In this document: in pieces, positions 19,152-28,201 of the stretch
Layout: the number at the start of each line of letters is the position of its first letter
Numbering within the stretch: position 1 is the stretch's first letter
Origin: Bacteroidales bacterium
Lineage (GTDB): Bacteria > Bacteroidota > Bacteroidia > Bacteroidales > Bacteroidaceae
DNA length: 42,730 nt
Assembly (NCBI GenBank): GCA_030528715.1
Contig: JAUMYJ010000009.1
Span: 19,139 to 61,868, forward strand
Direction: 5' to 3'
Made by a program: the position numbers and the translations under genes
Notes under the pieces: model-generated
Seen by the model: only the letters and a program-made list of their open reading frames with translations
Databases searched by the model: none
Told to the model about the DNA's origin: nothing

Positions 19152-19835
19152 CTATTTTGTACGATAAGGCTTAATGCCTAGTGCAGACATCTCGTCTAGT
19201 AACGTTTGCTCAGCTCCGATGTGCGCTACACCTGGCATAAATACTTGTGGTCTTAAATGAGCTACATTTTTAAGCGTTTCCTTCACACAGTAATCACCAG
19301 CAATACCACAGAGAATATAGCTTTTACCTTTGGGCAAAGCAAAGTCGCCCATAGCATGATGCACCACATGAGCCTCTTCCGTCTCGCTCCATGTTCCTGC
19401 AAATGCACCATACTCCTCTTCATTAGGATTAGCACCTTTCTCAAAGACACTATACGTTAATCCATTGCGTCCGCAAGCCTCAATCAGCTCCGTACGAATG
19501 GCAGCACCCTCTGTGTGTTGCACGCAGTGTGGAGGCCAAATGCCACCATAAGGCTTAAACGAGCTATGGTTGGCTGGGTGCCAGTCTACCGTAAAAACCA
19601 CATGCCCAATATTGCCACTATCCATCAAACGCACAATGGCCTCAATGGCAGCATTACCCCCAGGTACAAAGAGTGGTGCACCCTCACGAGAAAAATCGTT
19701 TTGACAATCTACAACAATAAGCGTAGGCCGACTTGAAGGTTTAGAGCAAGCAACAGCTCCATCACCCAAAGCATTGGCCGAAACACCTATTGCAGCAAGC
19801 AGTAATACACTAAGTGAAAATAATCTTTTACGCAT
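19152..19835 (-). CDS. pncA: Nicotinamidase-like isochorismatase-fold hydrolase with signal peptide
   Basis: A 227-residue protein of the PncA/isochorismatase fold. The catalytic triad is visible: Asp43 in 'VVDCQNDF', Lys in 'FEKGANP', and Cys in 'GIAGDYCVKETL' (near 177). The metal site is 'DWHPANHSSF'. Nicotinamidase deamidates nicotinamide to nicotinate for NAD salvage and is normally cytosolic. Here the fold is preceded by about 37 extra residues that start with a clear signal peptide (MRKRLFSLSVLLLAAIGVSA), so the protein probably acts in the periplasm. 'AVAC' at 27-30 is a poor lipobox. It has its own promoter and ends at a hairpin, so it looks monocistronic. Confidence 0.9.
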   Translation of the reverse strand: MRKRLFSLSVLLLAAIGVSANALGDGAVACSKPSSRPTLIVVDCQNDFSREGAPLFVPGGNAAIEAIVRLMDSGNIGHVVFTVDWHPANHSSFKPYGGIWPPHCVQHTEGAAIRTELIEACGRNGLTYSVFEKGANPNEEEYGAFAGTWSETEEAHVVHHAMGDFALPKGKSYILCGIAGDYCVKETLKNVAHLRPQVFMPGVAHIGAEQTLLDEMSALGIKPYRTK

Positions 19836-19913
19836 AATAGAAAATCTTAATTAAGAAAGAGAATATAGCTATTTTGCACTATGTTAGCACGTAGCAAGCA
19901 CACAATATAAGAG

Positions 19914-19945
19914 CAAAATTACAGCTTCACAAAGAGATGCCCAAA
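19914..19945 (-). promoter_or_regulatory. pncA promoter
   Basis: On the minus strand TTTG (19945-19942), 20 nt, then TAATTTTG (19921-19914), about 78 bp before the pncA ATG. This is a full Bacteroidetes-type match. Confidence 0.65.
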
Positions 19946-20008
19946 TTTCTAGCTTACTATTTTCGCCCCAATACAACAAACAACGACCTTACTAGCATAC
20001 AAAGCACC

Positions 20009-20106
20009 CAAATCATTGTGTCACGTCTTGGCACAAGCGTATCGCGACGCGGTACACATGTGCCAAGACATGGTACGAACGTACCCTAACTTGACACAAT
20101 AGTTTA
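20009..20106. repeat. 21-bp palindromic tandem array 2
   Basis: Cores start at 20009, 20030, 20051, 20072 and 20093, again exactly 21 bp apart. GGTACGAACGTACC (20072-20085) is a 6-bp perfect palindrome around AA; GGTACACATGTGCC (20051-20064) is nearly so. Linkers are GCGACGC, AAGACAT and CTAACTT. The block is bracketed by ATTGTGTCA (20015-20023) and its inverse TGACACAAT (20092-20100). Further GGTAC-containing remnants follow at 20134 and 20174. Confidence 0.8.
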
Positions 20107-20285
20107 GCCTTAGCGAGCAAGTAAACATGGCTAGGTACGAAGTGCATCATGAGATGTTTTTACGCATACGAGCGGTACAAAATGAGTTCCCTTCACCTAA
20201 ATTTATAGCATTGCCGTAGCACAAACTTAGGAGAGGAGATTGGTGACAGCACATCTAACGATGGCTGCGTTGTTCTAGGCTATAT

Positions 20286-22937
20286 TTAGCCACGCAATTG
20301 GGCAAGTGTAGCCTTAAAGGCTGCAATTTTAGCCTCAGCATCTTGCTGTTTTTTACGCTCTAGCTCTACAACCTTAGCTGGTGCGTTGGCCACGAAACTC
20401 TCGTTGCTCAGTTTTTTGAGTACCCCAGCTAGGAAGCCTTGCATATATTTCAGGCCTTCTTCGGCCTTGGCTATTTCGGCCTCTACATCAAGATAAGCAT
20501 CTAGCAACACGGCAAGCTCTGTAGTGCCTACCATAAAAGCCGATGCCCCCGTGGCTTTTTCTTCTACAACATCTATGCATTCCAAATTAGCCAGCTTGCA
20601 CACCAAGGCGGTAAAGGCTTTATCCATTGGCGACATGCTTACGACTTGCAACACAAGAGTGTCCTTTGGCGAAATATTATTTTGGCTACGGATAGCACGA
20701 ACTGCCGTAATCACTTCCTTAGCAATCGTGGCTTGGGCTACCAAAGCCTTATCGGTAGTACTTACTTCGCCGATAGCTATTTGGCTAATCATGATGCTTT
20801 CGCCAGGCTGACGTTGAGCAAGATTTTGCCAAATCTCCTCGGTGATAAATGGCATGAATGGGTGAAGCAGCTGTAACAATTGGCCGAAGAAGTCGAGCGT
20901 AACCGTAAGCGTAGCCTTATCAATAGGCGTACCATAAGCTGGCTTTATCATTTCGAGGTAATAGCTCGAAAACTCGTCCCAGAAGAGGCGATATACTTCC
21001 ATCAGAGCCTCGCTCAAGCGGTACTTTGACATGAGGTCGGCCACTTCGGCCGCACTCGTGCGTAGCTGTGCAGCAAACCACGTAGTAGCAGCTAAACTTA
21101 CCTCGGGCTGTGGGTTATCAGCTACCTCCCAGCTTTTAATGAGACGGAAAGCATTCCAAATCTTATTGCAGAAATTGCGTCCTTGCTCGCAAAGTGCTAC
21201 ATCAAAGAGGATATCGTTGCCAGCAGGTGCGGCAAGCATCATGCCCATGCGCACACCATCTGCACCATACTCAGCTATGAGATCCAGTGGGTCGGGAGAG
21301 TTGCCAAGCGACTTAGACATCTTGCGTCCTTGTTTATCGCGCACGATACCTGTAAAGTAAACATTCTTAAATGGCATTTTACCCGTATACTCATAGCCTG
21401 CCATAATCATACGCGCAACCCAGAAGAAGATAATGTCTGGCCCTGTTACTAAGTCGCTCGTAGGATAGTAATAAGCTAGCTCTTGGTTGTCGGGGTGGTT
21501 GATACCATCAAAGAGAGAGATAGGCCATAGCCACGAAGAAAACCACGTATCAAGGGCATCTTCATCTTGCTTTAAGTCCTCCTGTGTAAGGGCAGCATTG
21601 CCGGTTTTTTCTTGTGCCAAGCGAAGGGCTTGCTCGGGTGTTTCGGCCACGACATACCCACCCTCGGGCAAATAGTAAGCAGGGATACGATGCCCCCACC
21701 ATAGCTGGCGACTGATACACCACTCTTTGATATTTTCTAGCCAATGGCGATAGGTATTCTTATACTTAGCAGGATAGAATTTGATGTCATCTTGCATCAC
21801 TGGCTCCAAGGCCAAGTCAGCAAAATGTTGCATCTTAATAAACCATTGCATTGAGAGTTTGGGCTCAATGGGTACATTAGTTCGCTCGCTACACCCTACC
21901 TTATTGGTATAAGCCTCTACCTTATCGAGTAAGTCTGCCTTTGCCAAATCGACCTCAATCTGCTTGCGTACATCAAAACGATCCATGCCTACGTAGAGAC
22001 CTGCTGCCTCGCTAAGCGTACCATCGTCATTGAAGATATCAATGCTTGGTAGACCATATTTCTCACCTAGCATATAGTCGTTGACATCGTGTGCGGGTGT
22101 CACTTTCAAGCAGCCTGTACCAAACTCTATATCCACGTAGTCGTCTTCAATAACAGGGATAGCACGATTGACTAGAGGCACGATAACCTTTTTGCCTTTA
22201 AGCCAGACATTTTTAGGGTCATTAGGGTTGATACACATTGCGGTATCTCCCATAATAGTTTCGGGACGGGTCGTAGCTACTATGGCATATTTACCAGCAG
22301 CATCGGGCTTACCTTCGGCATCGGCAAGGTAATAGCGTAAATAATAGAGTTTACTTTGCTCTTCTTTATAAATTACCTCTTCGTCTGAGAGGGCAGTAAG
22401 TGCTTTAGGGTCCCAATTGACCATACGTACACCACGATAGATCAGCCCTTTGTTATAAAGGTCTACAAAGACCTTTATAACACTCTCAGAGCGTATTTCG
22501 TCCATCGTAAAAGCTGTGCGTTTCCAATCGCAAGAAGCGCCGAGCTTACGCAGCTGTTTGAGAATAATACCTCCGTGTTCTTCCGTCCAATCCCAAGCAT
22601 GCTTCAAAAAATCTTCACGCGAGAGGTCTGTTTTGCTAATTCCCTGCTTGGCTAAGCGGTCGACCACCTTAGCCTCAGTAGCGATAGAGGCGTGGTCGGT
22701 ACCTGGCAGCCAACAAGCATTTTTGCCCGTCATGCGAGCACGGCGCACTAAAATATCTTGTATCGTATTATTGAGTGCGTGCCCCATGTGCAACACACCC
22801 GTTACGTTAGGCGGGGGGATTACTACTGTATAAGGCTCTCGCGCATCGGGGCGCGAACTAAATAGGTCTTGCTCCAACCAGTAGTCATACCACTTCTGTT
22901 CTACCTCGGTGGGGCTGTATTTACTTGCTAATGCCAT
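20286..22937 (-). CDS. valS: Valyl-tRNA synthetase
   Basis: ValS, 883 residues, charges tRNA-Val. The class I HIGH box is '[15 protein letters not shown]' (41-55) and the KMSKS box is '[10 protein letters not shown]' near residue 539. The CP1 editing insertion ('[19 protein letters not shown]', about 225-245) and the valine-specific '[12 protein letters not shown]' are present. The end (about 815-883) is the coiled-coil tail usual in ValS, rich in Lys, Glu and Ala. It follows the rRNA methyltransferase gene after 48 bp. The long downstream region suggests it ends its transcript. Confidence 0.98.
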   Translation of the reverse strand: MALASKYSPTEVEQKWYDYWLEQDLFSSRPDAREPYTVVIPPPNVTGVLHMGHALNNTIQDILVRRARMTGKNACWLPGTDHASIATEAKVVDRLAKQGISKTDLSREDFLKHAWDWTEEHGGIILKQLRKLGASCDWKRTAFTMDEIRSESVIKVFVDLYNKGLIYRGVRMVNWDPKALTALSDEEVIYKEEQSKLYYLRYYLADAEGKPDAAGKYAIVATTRPETIMGDTAMCINPNDPKNVWLKGKKVIVPLVNRAIPVIEDDYVDIEFGTGCLKVTPAHDVNDYMLGEKYGLPSIDIFNDDGTLSEAAGLYVGMDRFDVRKQIEVDLAKADLLDKVEAYTNKVGCSERTNVPIEPKLSMQWFIKMQHFADLALEPVMQDDIKFYPAKYKNTYRHWLENIKEWCISRQLWWGHRIPAYYLPEGGYVVAETPEQALRLAQEKTGNAALTQEDLKQDEDALDTWFSSWLWPISLFDGINHPDNQELAYYYPTSDLVTGPDIIFFWVARMIMAGYEYTGKMPFKNVYFTGIVRDKQGRKMSKSLGNSPDPLDLIAEYGADGVRMGMMLAAPAGNDILFDVALCEQGRNFCNKIWNAFRLIKSWEVADNPQPEVSLAATTWFAAQLRTSAAEVADLMSKYRLSEALMEVYRLFWDEFSSYYLEMIKPAYGTPIDKATLTVTLDFFGQLLQLLHPFMPFITEEIWQNLAQRQPGESIMISQIAIGEVSTTDKALVAQATIAKEVITAVRAIRSQNNISPKDTLVLQVVSMSPMDKAFTALVCKLANLECIDVVEEKATGASAFMVGTTELAVLLDAYLDVEAEIAKAEEGLKYMQGFLAGVLKKLSNESFVANAPAKVVELERKKQQDAEAKIAAFKATLAQLRG

Positions 22938-22985
22938 GATATATTGGGTATATTATTTATAATCAACGAAATAATTAATGCACAT

Positions 22986-24182
22986 TTACTCCACGTAAAG
23001 CACCAATCCTTTGAGGTACTCACCCTCGGGATGATAAATATTTATAGGGTGGTCGGCAGGTTGATGCAATTGATGTAAAATGCGTACACTACGCTTACTC
23101 TGTGCTGCTGCAGTAAAGACAGCTAGACGAAACTGTTCTTTGTTCACAGCCTGCGAACAGCTAAATGTAAAGAGAAGCCCCCCCTTAGGCATTTGTTCAA
23201 ATGCCTTAGCGTTTAGACGTGTATAGCCTTTTATCGCATTACGTAGCGCATCCTTATGCTTGGCAAAGGCTGGTGGGTCAAGCACTACGATATCGTATTG
23301 TTTGGGAAGATTATCTAAAAATTTAAACGCATCTACTGCAAAGGCTTCGTGGCGATGATCTTCGGGGGCAAAGTTGAGTGCCACATTTTCGTTGGTTAGG
23401 GCAATGGCTTTCTCAGAGCTATCTACGGAGTGTACTAAGGTAGCCCCACCGCGTAGCGCATATACAGAAAAGCCCCCCGTGTAGCAAAACATATTGAGCA
23501 CACGTTTGCCCTTAGCATACTGCTCCAATAGGCTACGATTTTCACGCTGATCTACAAAAAATCCTGTCTTTTGCCCACGTAGCCAGTCGATGTGAAAGCG
23601 TAAACCATTTTCAACAGCGACAGCACTCAAATCGCGTGAACCACCTACGAGAAACTCATTTTCTTGCCCTAAATAGGCCTTGAATGGCAGTGTATTCTCA
23701 CTCTTATAATAGACGTGCTGCACTACACCTTTTGAAGCCTTGACCAACGCCTCGGCTATTGCTTGACGTTCGACATGCATACCCACGCTGTGGGCTTGCA
23801 TTACTGCCGTAGTACCATAAATATCTACGATAAGGCCTGGAAGGTTATCGCCCTCACCATGTACGAGACGATAGGTGTCGTTATCGCTACGTAAGAGGCC
23901 AATACTAAAGCGTACATCGAAAGCCGTAGCAAGGCTTTTTTCCCAATGGGAAGCGTCAATTACAACGTCTTCAAAACTCAACACACGCACGGCAATAGAG
24001 CCTATTTGAAAGTGCCCGATGGCCAAAAAATGGCCATCGGCTGCAAGCACACGCACGATATCGCCCTCTTCGAGTTCGGCATCGCTACGTGCTATTGCTC
24101 CCGAAAACACCCAAGGATGAAAGCGTGATAGACTAGCGTCTTTACCCTTATGCAGCGTTATCGTTTTATAGTGAATAGCCAT
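22986..24182 (-). CDS. PUA-domain class I rRNA methyltransferase (RlmI-like)
   Basis: A 398-residue SAM-dependent methyltransferase of the RlmI/RlmK group, which methylates cytosine in 23S rRNA. An N-terminal PUA domain (about 1-75) opens with 'RFHPWVFSGAIARSDAEL'. The Rossmann methyltransferase part has 'TGFFVDQRENRSLL', the SAM loop 'VLNMFCYTGGFSVYAL' and the catalytic 'IVVLDPPAFAKHK', followed by 'LLFTFSCSQAV' near the end. Target base is not certain from sequence. It lies between valS and a DEDDy exonuclease on the same strand, 52 bp after the exonuclease stop. Confidence 0.92.
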   Translation of the reverse strand: MAIHYKTITLHKGKDASLSRFHPWVFSGAIARSDAELEEGDIVRVLAADGHFLAIGHFQIGSIAVRVLSFEDVVIDASHWEKSLATAFDVRFSIGLLRSDNDTYRLVHGEGDNLPGLIVDIYGTTAVMQAHSVGMHVERQAIAEALVKASKGVVQHVYYKSENTLPFKAYLGQENEFLVGGSRDLSAVAVENGLRFHIDWLRGQKTGFFVDQRENRSLLEQYAKGKRVLNMFCYTGGFSVYALRGGATLVHSVDSSEKAIALTNENVALNFAPEDHRHEAFAVDAFKFLDNLPKQYDIVVLDPPAFAKHKDALRNAIKGYTRLNAKAFEQMPKGGLLFTFSCSQAVNKEQFRLAVFTAAAQSKRSVRILHQLHQPADHPINIYHPEGEYLKGLVLYVE

Positions 24183-24234
24183 AGCTTCGTGATAATGTAT
24201 TGTTGTAAAAATAATGGAGTCAGAGTTAATACAA

Positions 24235-25008
24235 TTACTTAGCCGCAGTGCGAGGGCGTTTAGCCTTTGGACGTGCTGGCTTAGGTAGGAGCGGCTTTGC
24301 AGTAGTTTTTGTCACAGCATTGGAATGCTTAGAAACTCTCAGAGATTTACTTCCTGATATAGACTCACCTTGCGATAGTGTAACAGGAGCTTCTATGAGG
24401 GTATATTGGCCTAACTGCTGTAAGCGTATAGCTTCTTCATAAAGTACGAGACATGCCCAAGCATCAACTGCTGCATATTGCTGCTGTTGGGGCAGCAAGA
24501 CATCTACGTCCCAGTTACTTAGCCGCTGTGCTTTGGATATTTTCTGACCAAAGAAATTGGCAAAGAGTTTTTGCAGACTCATATCTCTTATACCAAGCTT
24601 TGGCATGAGATGTTGCAAATCAATAAAGTATCCGATTTCAAAAGGCGCACGACGTTGTAACTGCGCAAAATCGTCTTTAAGAGAAATGCCTATTTTAGGG
24701 ACTACTTTGTCTGTGAGTAAGCGCAAAATAGAGGGCGTCATGCCCATCAGATTAAGACGGAATAAGAAACAGATTTCATGAGTAGCTACTTGTAGCAACG
24801 ACACATCGTGATGCTGCCCACGGCGAAATACAGGACGCGTCTCGGTATCAACGCCCAAACATGGTTGTGCGAGTAGATAGTCTACGGCTTTTTGGGCTTC
24901 ACTCTCAGTAAAGATTACGACAATACGCCCAGCAAACGCTACCCGTGGCAGCGCACTGAGTTTCTCTTTGTCATAAGCAGCATAGAGTGTTTTTAGCCTA
25001 GTTACCAT
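24235..25008 (-). CDS. DEDDy 3'-5' exonuclease domain protein
   Basis: A 257-residue protein with an RNase D/WRN-type 3'-5' exonuclease domain. The four acidic residues and tyrosine of DEDDy are visible: Asp54 and Glu56 in 'GVDTETRP', Asp112/113 in 'GISLKDDF', and Tyr178 and Asp182 in 'YAAVDAWACLVLY'. There is no HRDC domain, so it is not a full RNase D. The last 40 residues are a Lys/Pro/Arg-rich tail, likely disordered and nucleic-acid-binding. It starts 9 bp after the DUF5063 gene. Substrate (RNA or DNA) cannot be told from sequence. Confidence 0.9.
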   Translation of the reverse strand: MVTRLKTLYAAYDKEKLSALPRVAFAGRIVVIFTESEAQKAVDYLLAQPCLGVDTETRPVFRRGQHHDVSLLQVATHEICFLFRLNLMGMTPSILRLLTDKVVPKIGISLKDDFAQLQRRAPFEIGYFIDLQHLMPKLGIRDMSLQKLFANFFGQKISKAQRLSNWDVDVLLPQQQQYAAVDAWACLVLYEEAIRLQQLGQYTLIEAPVTLSQGESISGSKSLRVSKHSNAVTKTTAKPLLPKPARPKAKRPRTAAK

Positions 25009-25017
25009 AGATAGAGT

Positions 25018-25566
25018 TTAATCTGTTTCGGCTTCTTCCTCGAAAGGTACCCCCTGCGTATAATACACGTCATGTAGTGCACGTAACACACTGAGGAGCA
25101 CTTGCCCCCAGTTTTGTGCATAGTCTTCTTGTATCTGCGCCAAGGCTAAAAGCATCGTATCTTCGTTGCCCTGCTTATAGCTTTCAACAAAGTTACGCAG
25201 AGGTTGATACAAATCAGCTAAATCTTCCGAGACACTTTTGCGTATTGGACGATCACTATATTTCATATCTTCCACAAGCACGTCAAGGTAGTCATCTTGC
25301 TCACCCATAATGACAGCTATACGCCGACGCACATAGTCATAATCAGCCTCAGTAACCACCTCAGGGAGTTCCTCAAAAAAGTCCTCAACCTCGACGTAGG
25401 GCAATTGATTAACTTTTAGATAAAGTACAGGTAGCAACTGGCGCAATGTGGTGACCAATGCTCCGCGCGTAGGTTGCTCTGTTTGCTCCATCGCGATACA
25501 ATACTGCGTAGCATCAGCCACAAACGCGATAGCTTCTGGCCTATAAATGAGTGGCACTTGTTCCAT
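25018..25566 (-). CDS. DUF5063 protein
   Basis: A 182-residue acidic, all-helical-looking soluble protein with no signal peptide. I assign it to DUF5063 from the N-terminal 'IAFVADATQYCIAMEQ' and 'TLRQLLPVLYLKVNQLP' patterns and from its position before a 3'-5' exonuclease gene, which I recall from other Bacteroidales. Function is unknown. It is the first gene of the unit DUF5063-exonuclease-methyltransferase-(valS) and is divergent from ftsK. Confidence 0.8.
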   Translation of the reverse strand: MEQVPLIYRPEAIAFVADATQYCIAMEQTEQPTRGALVTTLRQLLPVLYLKVNQLPYVEVEDFFEELPEVVTEADYDYVRRRIAVIMGEQDDYLDVLVEDMKYSDRPIRKSVSEDLADLYQPLRNFVESYKQGNEDTMLLALAQIQEDYAQNWGQVLLSVLRALHDVYYTQGVPFEEEAETD

Positions 25567-25585
25567 ACTCCTTTATTATTTTCTG

Positions 25586-25593
25586 CAAAATTA
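25586..25593 (-). promoter_or_regulatory. -7 box for DUF5063 operon
   Basis: The minus strand reads TAATTTTG at 25593-25586, 20 bp before the DUF5063 ATG. No TTTG -33 is seen; the ATCGCT/AGCGAT inverted repeat lies at that spacing instead. Confidence 0.5.
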
Positions 25594-25601
25594 GCAATTT
25601 A

Positions 25602-25616
25602 ATCGCTCATAGCGAT
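25602..25616. promoter_or_regulatory. Inverted repeat between divergent promoters, possible operator
   Basis: ATCGCT-CAT-AGCGAT is a perfect 6-bp inverted repeat. It lies 9 bp upstream of the DUF5063 -7 box and 22 bp upstream of the ftsK -7 box, where a -33 element would be expected. It could be a regulator site; this is inference from position only. Confidence 0.35.
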
Positions 25617-25637
25617 GGTCAATCGGGGCTTTTCTAG

Positions 25638-25645
25638 TAATTTTG
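25638..25645 (+). promoter_or_regulatory. ftsK -7 box
   Basis: TAATTTTG lies 34 bp before the ftsK ATG. The -33 region has no clear TTTG. Confidence 0.5.
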
Positions 25646-25678
25646 CAGTTATTCGTAACCTCCTAAATCTTTGCGCTA

Positions 25679-28174
25679 ATGCCTACCAAGCCTCAACCGC
25701 CAGCTAGCACACAGCCTGCAAGCTCACAAGGCGAGCCACTATCTCCACTGCAAAAGGCTTATAAGCAATACACAGCCATAAAAGAGAACCCACGCCATCG
25801 TTTGGTATGGGGGCTAGCTCTACTATGCTTATCCATACTACTGCTTTATGCCTTTGGGTCATACATATTTAACACAGCCGTAGCTGATCAAAGCCTACTG
25901 ATAAATAGCCGATCGGGCGATTTAAGCCAAGCTACATACACCAACGCAACAGGTGCTGTGGGAAGCATTGTAGCACATTGGTTTATAGCTGAGCACTTTG
26001 GTTGGGCTGCTTTTTTTATCCCGATTACGCTACTGATTGCAGGGCTACGCTTAATGCGCTATCAGCCGATACGTTTTTGGACACTCTTCATTCACTGCAC
26101 CATATTGACTGGCATGCTCGCTATCGTTTTTGCTAGCCTGCAAGTCGTAGGAGCTATCAGTCCTTTGACGTTAAGAATGCCTTTTAACATCGGCGGGAAT
26201 TTAGGTTACAACCTTACTCGTTTTCTCCACCAATATTTAGGTCAATGGGGAGTACTCATTTTAATGGTTTTTGCGACACTCATCTATCTCATATACGTAT
26301 ATAACACGGTATATCAAACATTTGCAAAATTACTAGGATATAACAAACTAGTAGGCCCTCCTCACAGCGCAACAGCAAATGACCAAGAGGAAGAAGATGA
26401 GCTATATAAACAAGAGGAGGAAGAAGATTATGATGCGGACAATAAAAACAGCGAGGCTACCTCTACGACCTTTCTTGACACGCCTGCTACCCTTACAACA
26501 TCAATAGAGACAGAAGCCAAGCCTCATATCCAAGCATTACCAGCAAATGAGGTTATAGACGAGCTCGGCATGAAGATAACCATTGCTAGTGGTGATGATG
26601 ACGTGCCAGATGATAATACAAACATACCTACAGCAACAAGTGCTATTGATGGCCTTGACCCACTTGACCCCAAACACGATCTATCACTCTACCGCTACCC
26701 TTCTACCAACCTTCTTAAAAAAATTGACAACCCTCCTATCGCCATTGACGAGCGAGAACTTGCTGAAAACAACCAACGTATTACCGACACACTCAGCCAT
26801 TTTAAGGTAAATATCAAAAGCATTGAAGCTACAATAGGGCCTACTATCACGCTCTATGAAATTATGCTTGAAGATGGTGTACGCATAAGTACGGTCAAAA
26901 ATCTAGAAGACGACATCGCCATGAACCTACAAGTGACTGGCGTACGTATCATTGCACCGATGCCAGGCAAAGGCACCATCGGGATTGAAGTGCCCAATAA
27001 ACACCCACAAGTTGTATCTATGGAAGGGCTGATCCAAAGTCGGAAGTTTCAAGAAACTAAGATGGAACTGCCCATCGCTCTTGGACGTACAACGACTAAC
27101 GATGTATTCATGTTCGATCTAGCCAAAGCTCCTCACCTCTTAGTGGCAGGAGCCACAGGACAAGGGAAATCTGTGGGACTAAATGCCATGATAGCATCGT
27201 TGCTATTCAAGAAACACCCTGCGGAACTCAAATTGGTAATGATAGACCCAAAACGTGTAGAGTTAAGCATGTATGCGCCTATACAAAATCACTTTTTGGC
27301 CAAGCTATCGACCAACGAAGGCAACATCATCATTACCGAAGTAGACAAAGCTATTGATACACTCAACAGCCTAGTACAGGAAATGGAAAATCGCTACATG
27401 CTCCTTGAGCAAGTGAATGTGCGCAACGTCATTGAATACAACAACAAATACAAGCAACGCTTGCTGCCTCCACAAGCAGGACATCGTTTTCTGCCGTACA
27501 TCGTTGTCGTGATTGACGAGTATGGCGATTTTATCATGACCGTAGGCAAAGAAGTTGAAATGCCCATCACACGTATCGCTCAAAAAGCACGCGCTGTGGG
27601 CATACACATGATTATTGCCACGCAGCGCCCAGATGCTAAGATCGTAACAGGGAACATCAAAGCTAACTTCCCCACGCGCGTGGCCTTCCGTGTAAGTAGC
27701 GCCATTGACTCACGTACCATCATTAACGACAAGGGAGCTGAACAGCTCGTGGGGCGTGGCGACTTGCTATATCTCGGAGGCGAAAAACCTGTACGTGTAC
27801 AATGTGCCTTTCTTGACACACCTGAGGTAGAAGCTGTTACCAAGTTCATCAGTGAACAGCAGTCGTTTGGAGCCCCTTATGAGCTGCCAGAGCCCGAAAG
27901 CACAACACCAACGACAGATACCACACACGAAGATCGTTTGAATGGCAAGCGCGATGACCTTTTCAATGATTGCGCACGATATGTAGTACAAAATCAACGC
28001 GCCTCTGCTTCTAGCTTACAGGCTGCTTATGCTATCGGATACAATCGTGCTTCACGCATCATGCTGCACCTAGAAGCGCTAGGCATCATTGGTCCCGACC
28101 GCGGTACAAAACCACGTGAAATATTCTACCAAGACCTTGACACACTTGACACTTACCTCAGCACACTAAGCTAA
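25679..28174 (+). CDS. ftsK: DNA translocase FtsK
   Basis: FtsK/SpoIIIE, 831 residues, pumps chromosome ends through the closing division septum. An N-terminal membrane part has about four helices (near 42-66, 100-122, 130-158, 190-216). A strongly acidic linker follows (about 235-330, runs of Glu and Asp). The motor domain has Walker A 'GATGQGKS' near residue 491, Walker B 'VVVIDEYGDF', and 'IATQRPDAKIVTGNIKANFP'. The C-terminal winged-helix gamma domain ('SASSLQAAYAIGYNRASRIM') would read KOPS-like sequences. lolA follows after 27 bp, a pairing common in Bacteroidetes. Confidence 0.97.
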   Translation: MPTKPQPPASTQPASSQGEPLSPLQKAYKQYTAIKENPRHRLVWGLALLCLSILLLYAFGSYIFNTAVADQSLLINSRSGDLSQATYTNATGAVGSIVAHWFIAEHFGWAAFFIPITLLIAGLRLMRYQPIRFWTLFIHCTILTGMLAIVFASLQVVGAISPLTLRMPFNIGGNLGYNLTRFLHQYLGQWGVLILMVFATLIYLIYVYNTVYQTFAKLLGYNKLVGPPHSATANDQEEEDELYKQEEEEDYDADNKNSEATSTTFLDTPATLTTSIETEAKPHIQALPANEVIDELGMKITIASGDDDVPDDNTNIPTATSAIDGLDPLDPKHDLSLYRYPSTNLLKKIDNPPIAIDERELAENNQRITDTLSHFKVNIKSIEATIGPTITLYEIMLEDGVRISTVKNLEDDIAMNLQVTGVRIIAPMPGKGTIGIEVPNKHPQVVSMEGLIQSRKFQETKMELPIALGRTTTNDVFMFDLAKAPHLLVAGATGQGKSVGLNAMIASLLFKKHPAELKLVMIDPKRVELSMYAPIQNHFLAKLSTNEGNIIITEVDKAIDTLNSLVQEMENRYMLLEQVNVRNVIEYNNKYKQRLLPPQAGHRFLPYIVVVIDEYGDFIMTVGKEVEMPITRIAQKARAVGIHMIIATQRPDAKIVTGNIKANFPTRVAFRVSSAIDSRTIINDKGAEQLVGRGDLLYLGGEKPVRVQCAFLDTPEVEAVTKFISEQQSFGAPYELPEPESTTPTTDTTHEDRLNGKRDDLFNDCARYVVQNQRASASSLQAAYAIGYNRASRIMLHLEALGIIGPDRGTKPREIFYQDLDTLDTYLSTLS

Positions 28175-28201
28175 CACTCAACACACAATTTAATAGGCCT
28201 C

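Larger units (their letters stand above)
19836..20285. other. 450-bp intergenic region between valS and pncA
   Basis: It contains the pncA promoter and the second 21-bp palindromic array (20009-20106), with decayed copies to about 20190. From about 20190 to the valS stop at 20286 I see nothing identifiable. The only ORF of note is a 50-codon plus-strand frame (19937-20089) whose second half is the array itself. Confidence 0.55.

Noticed and set aside
12072-25566. Defence or mobile island
   Set aside because: All genes are core metabolism, translation or envelope functions with smooth codon use; no integrase, transposase, toxin or restriction genes were found.
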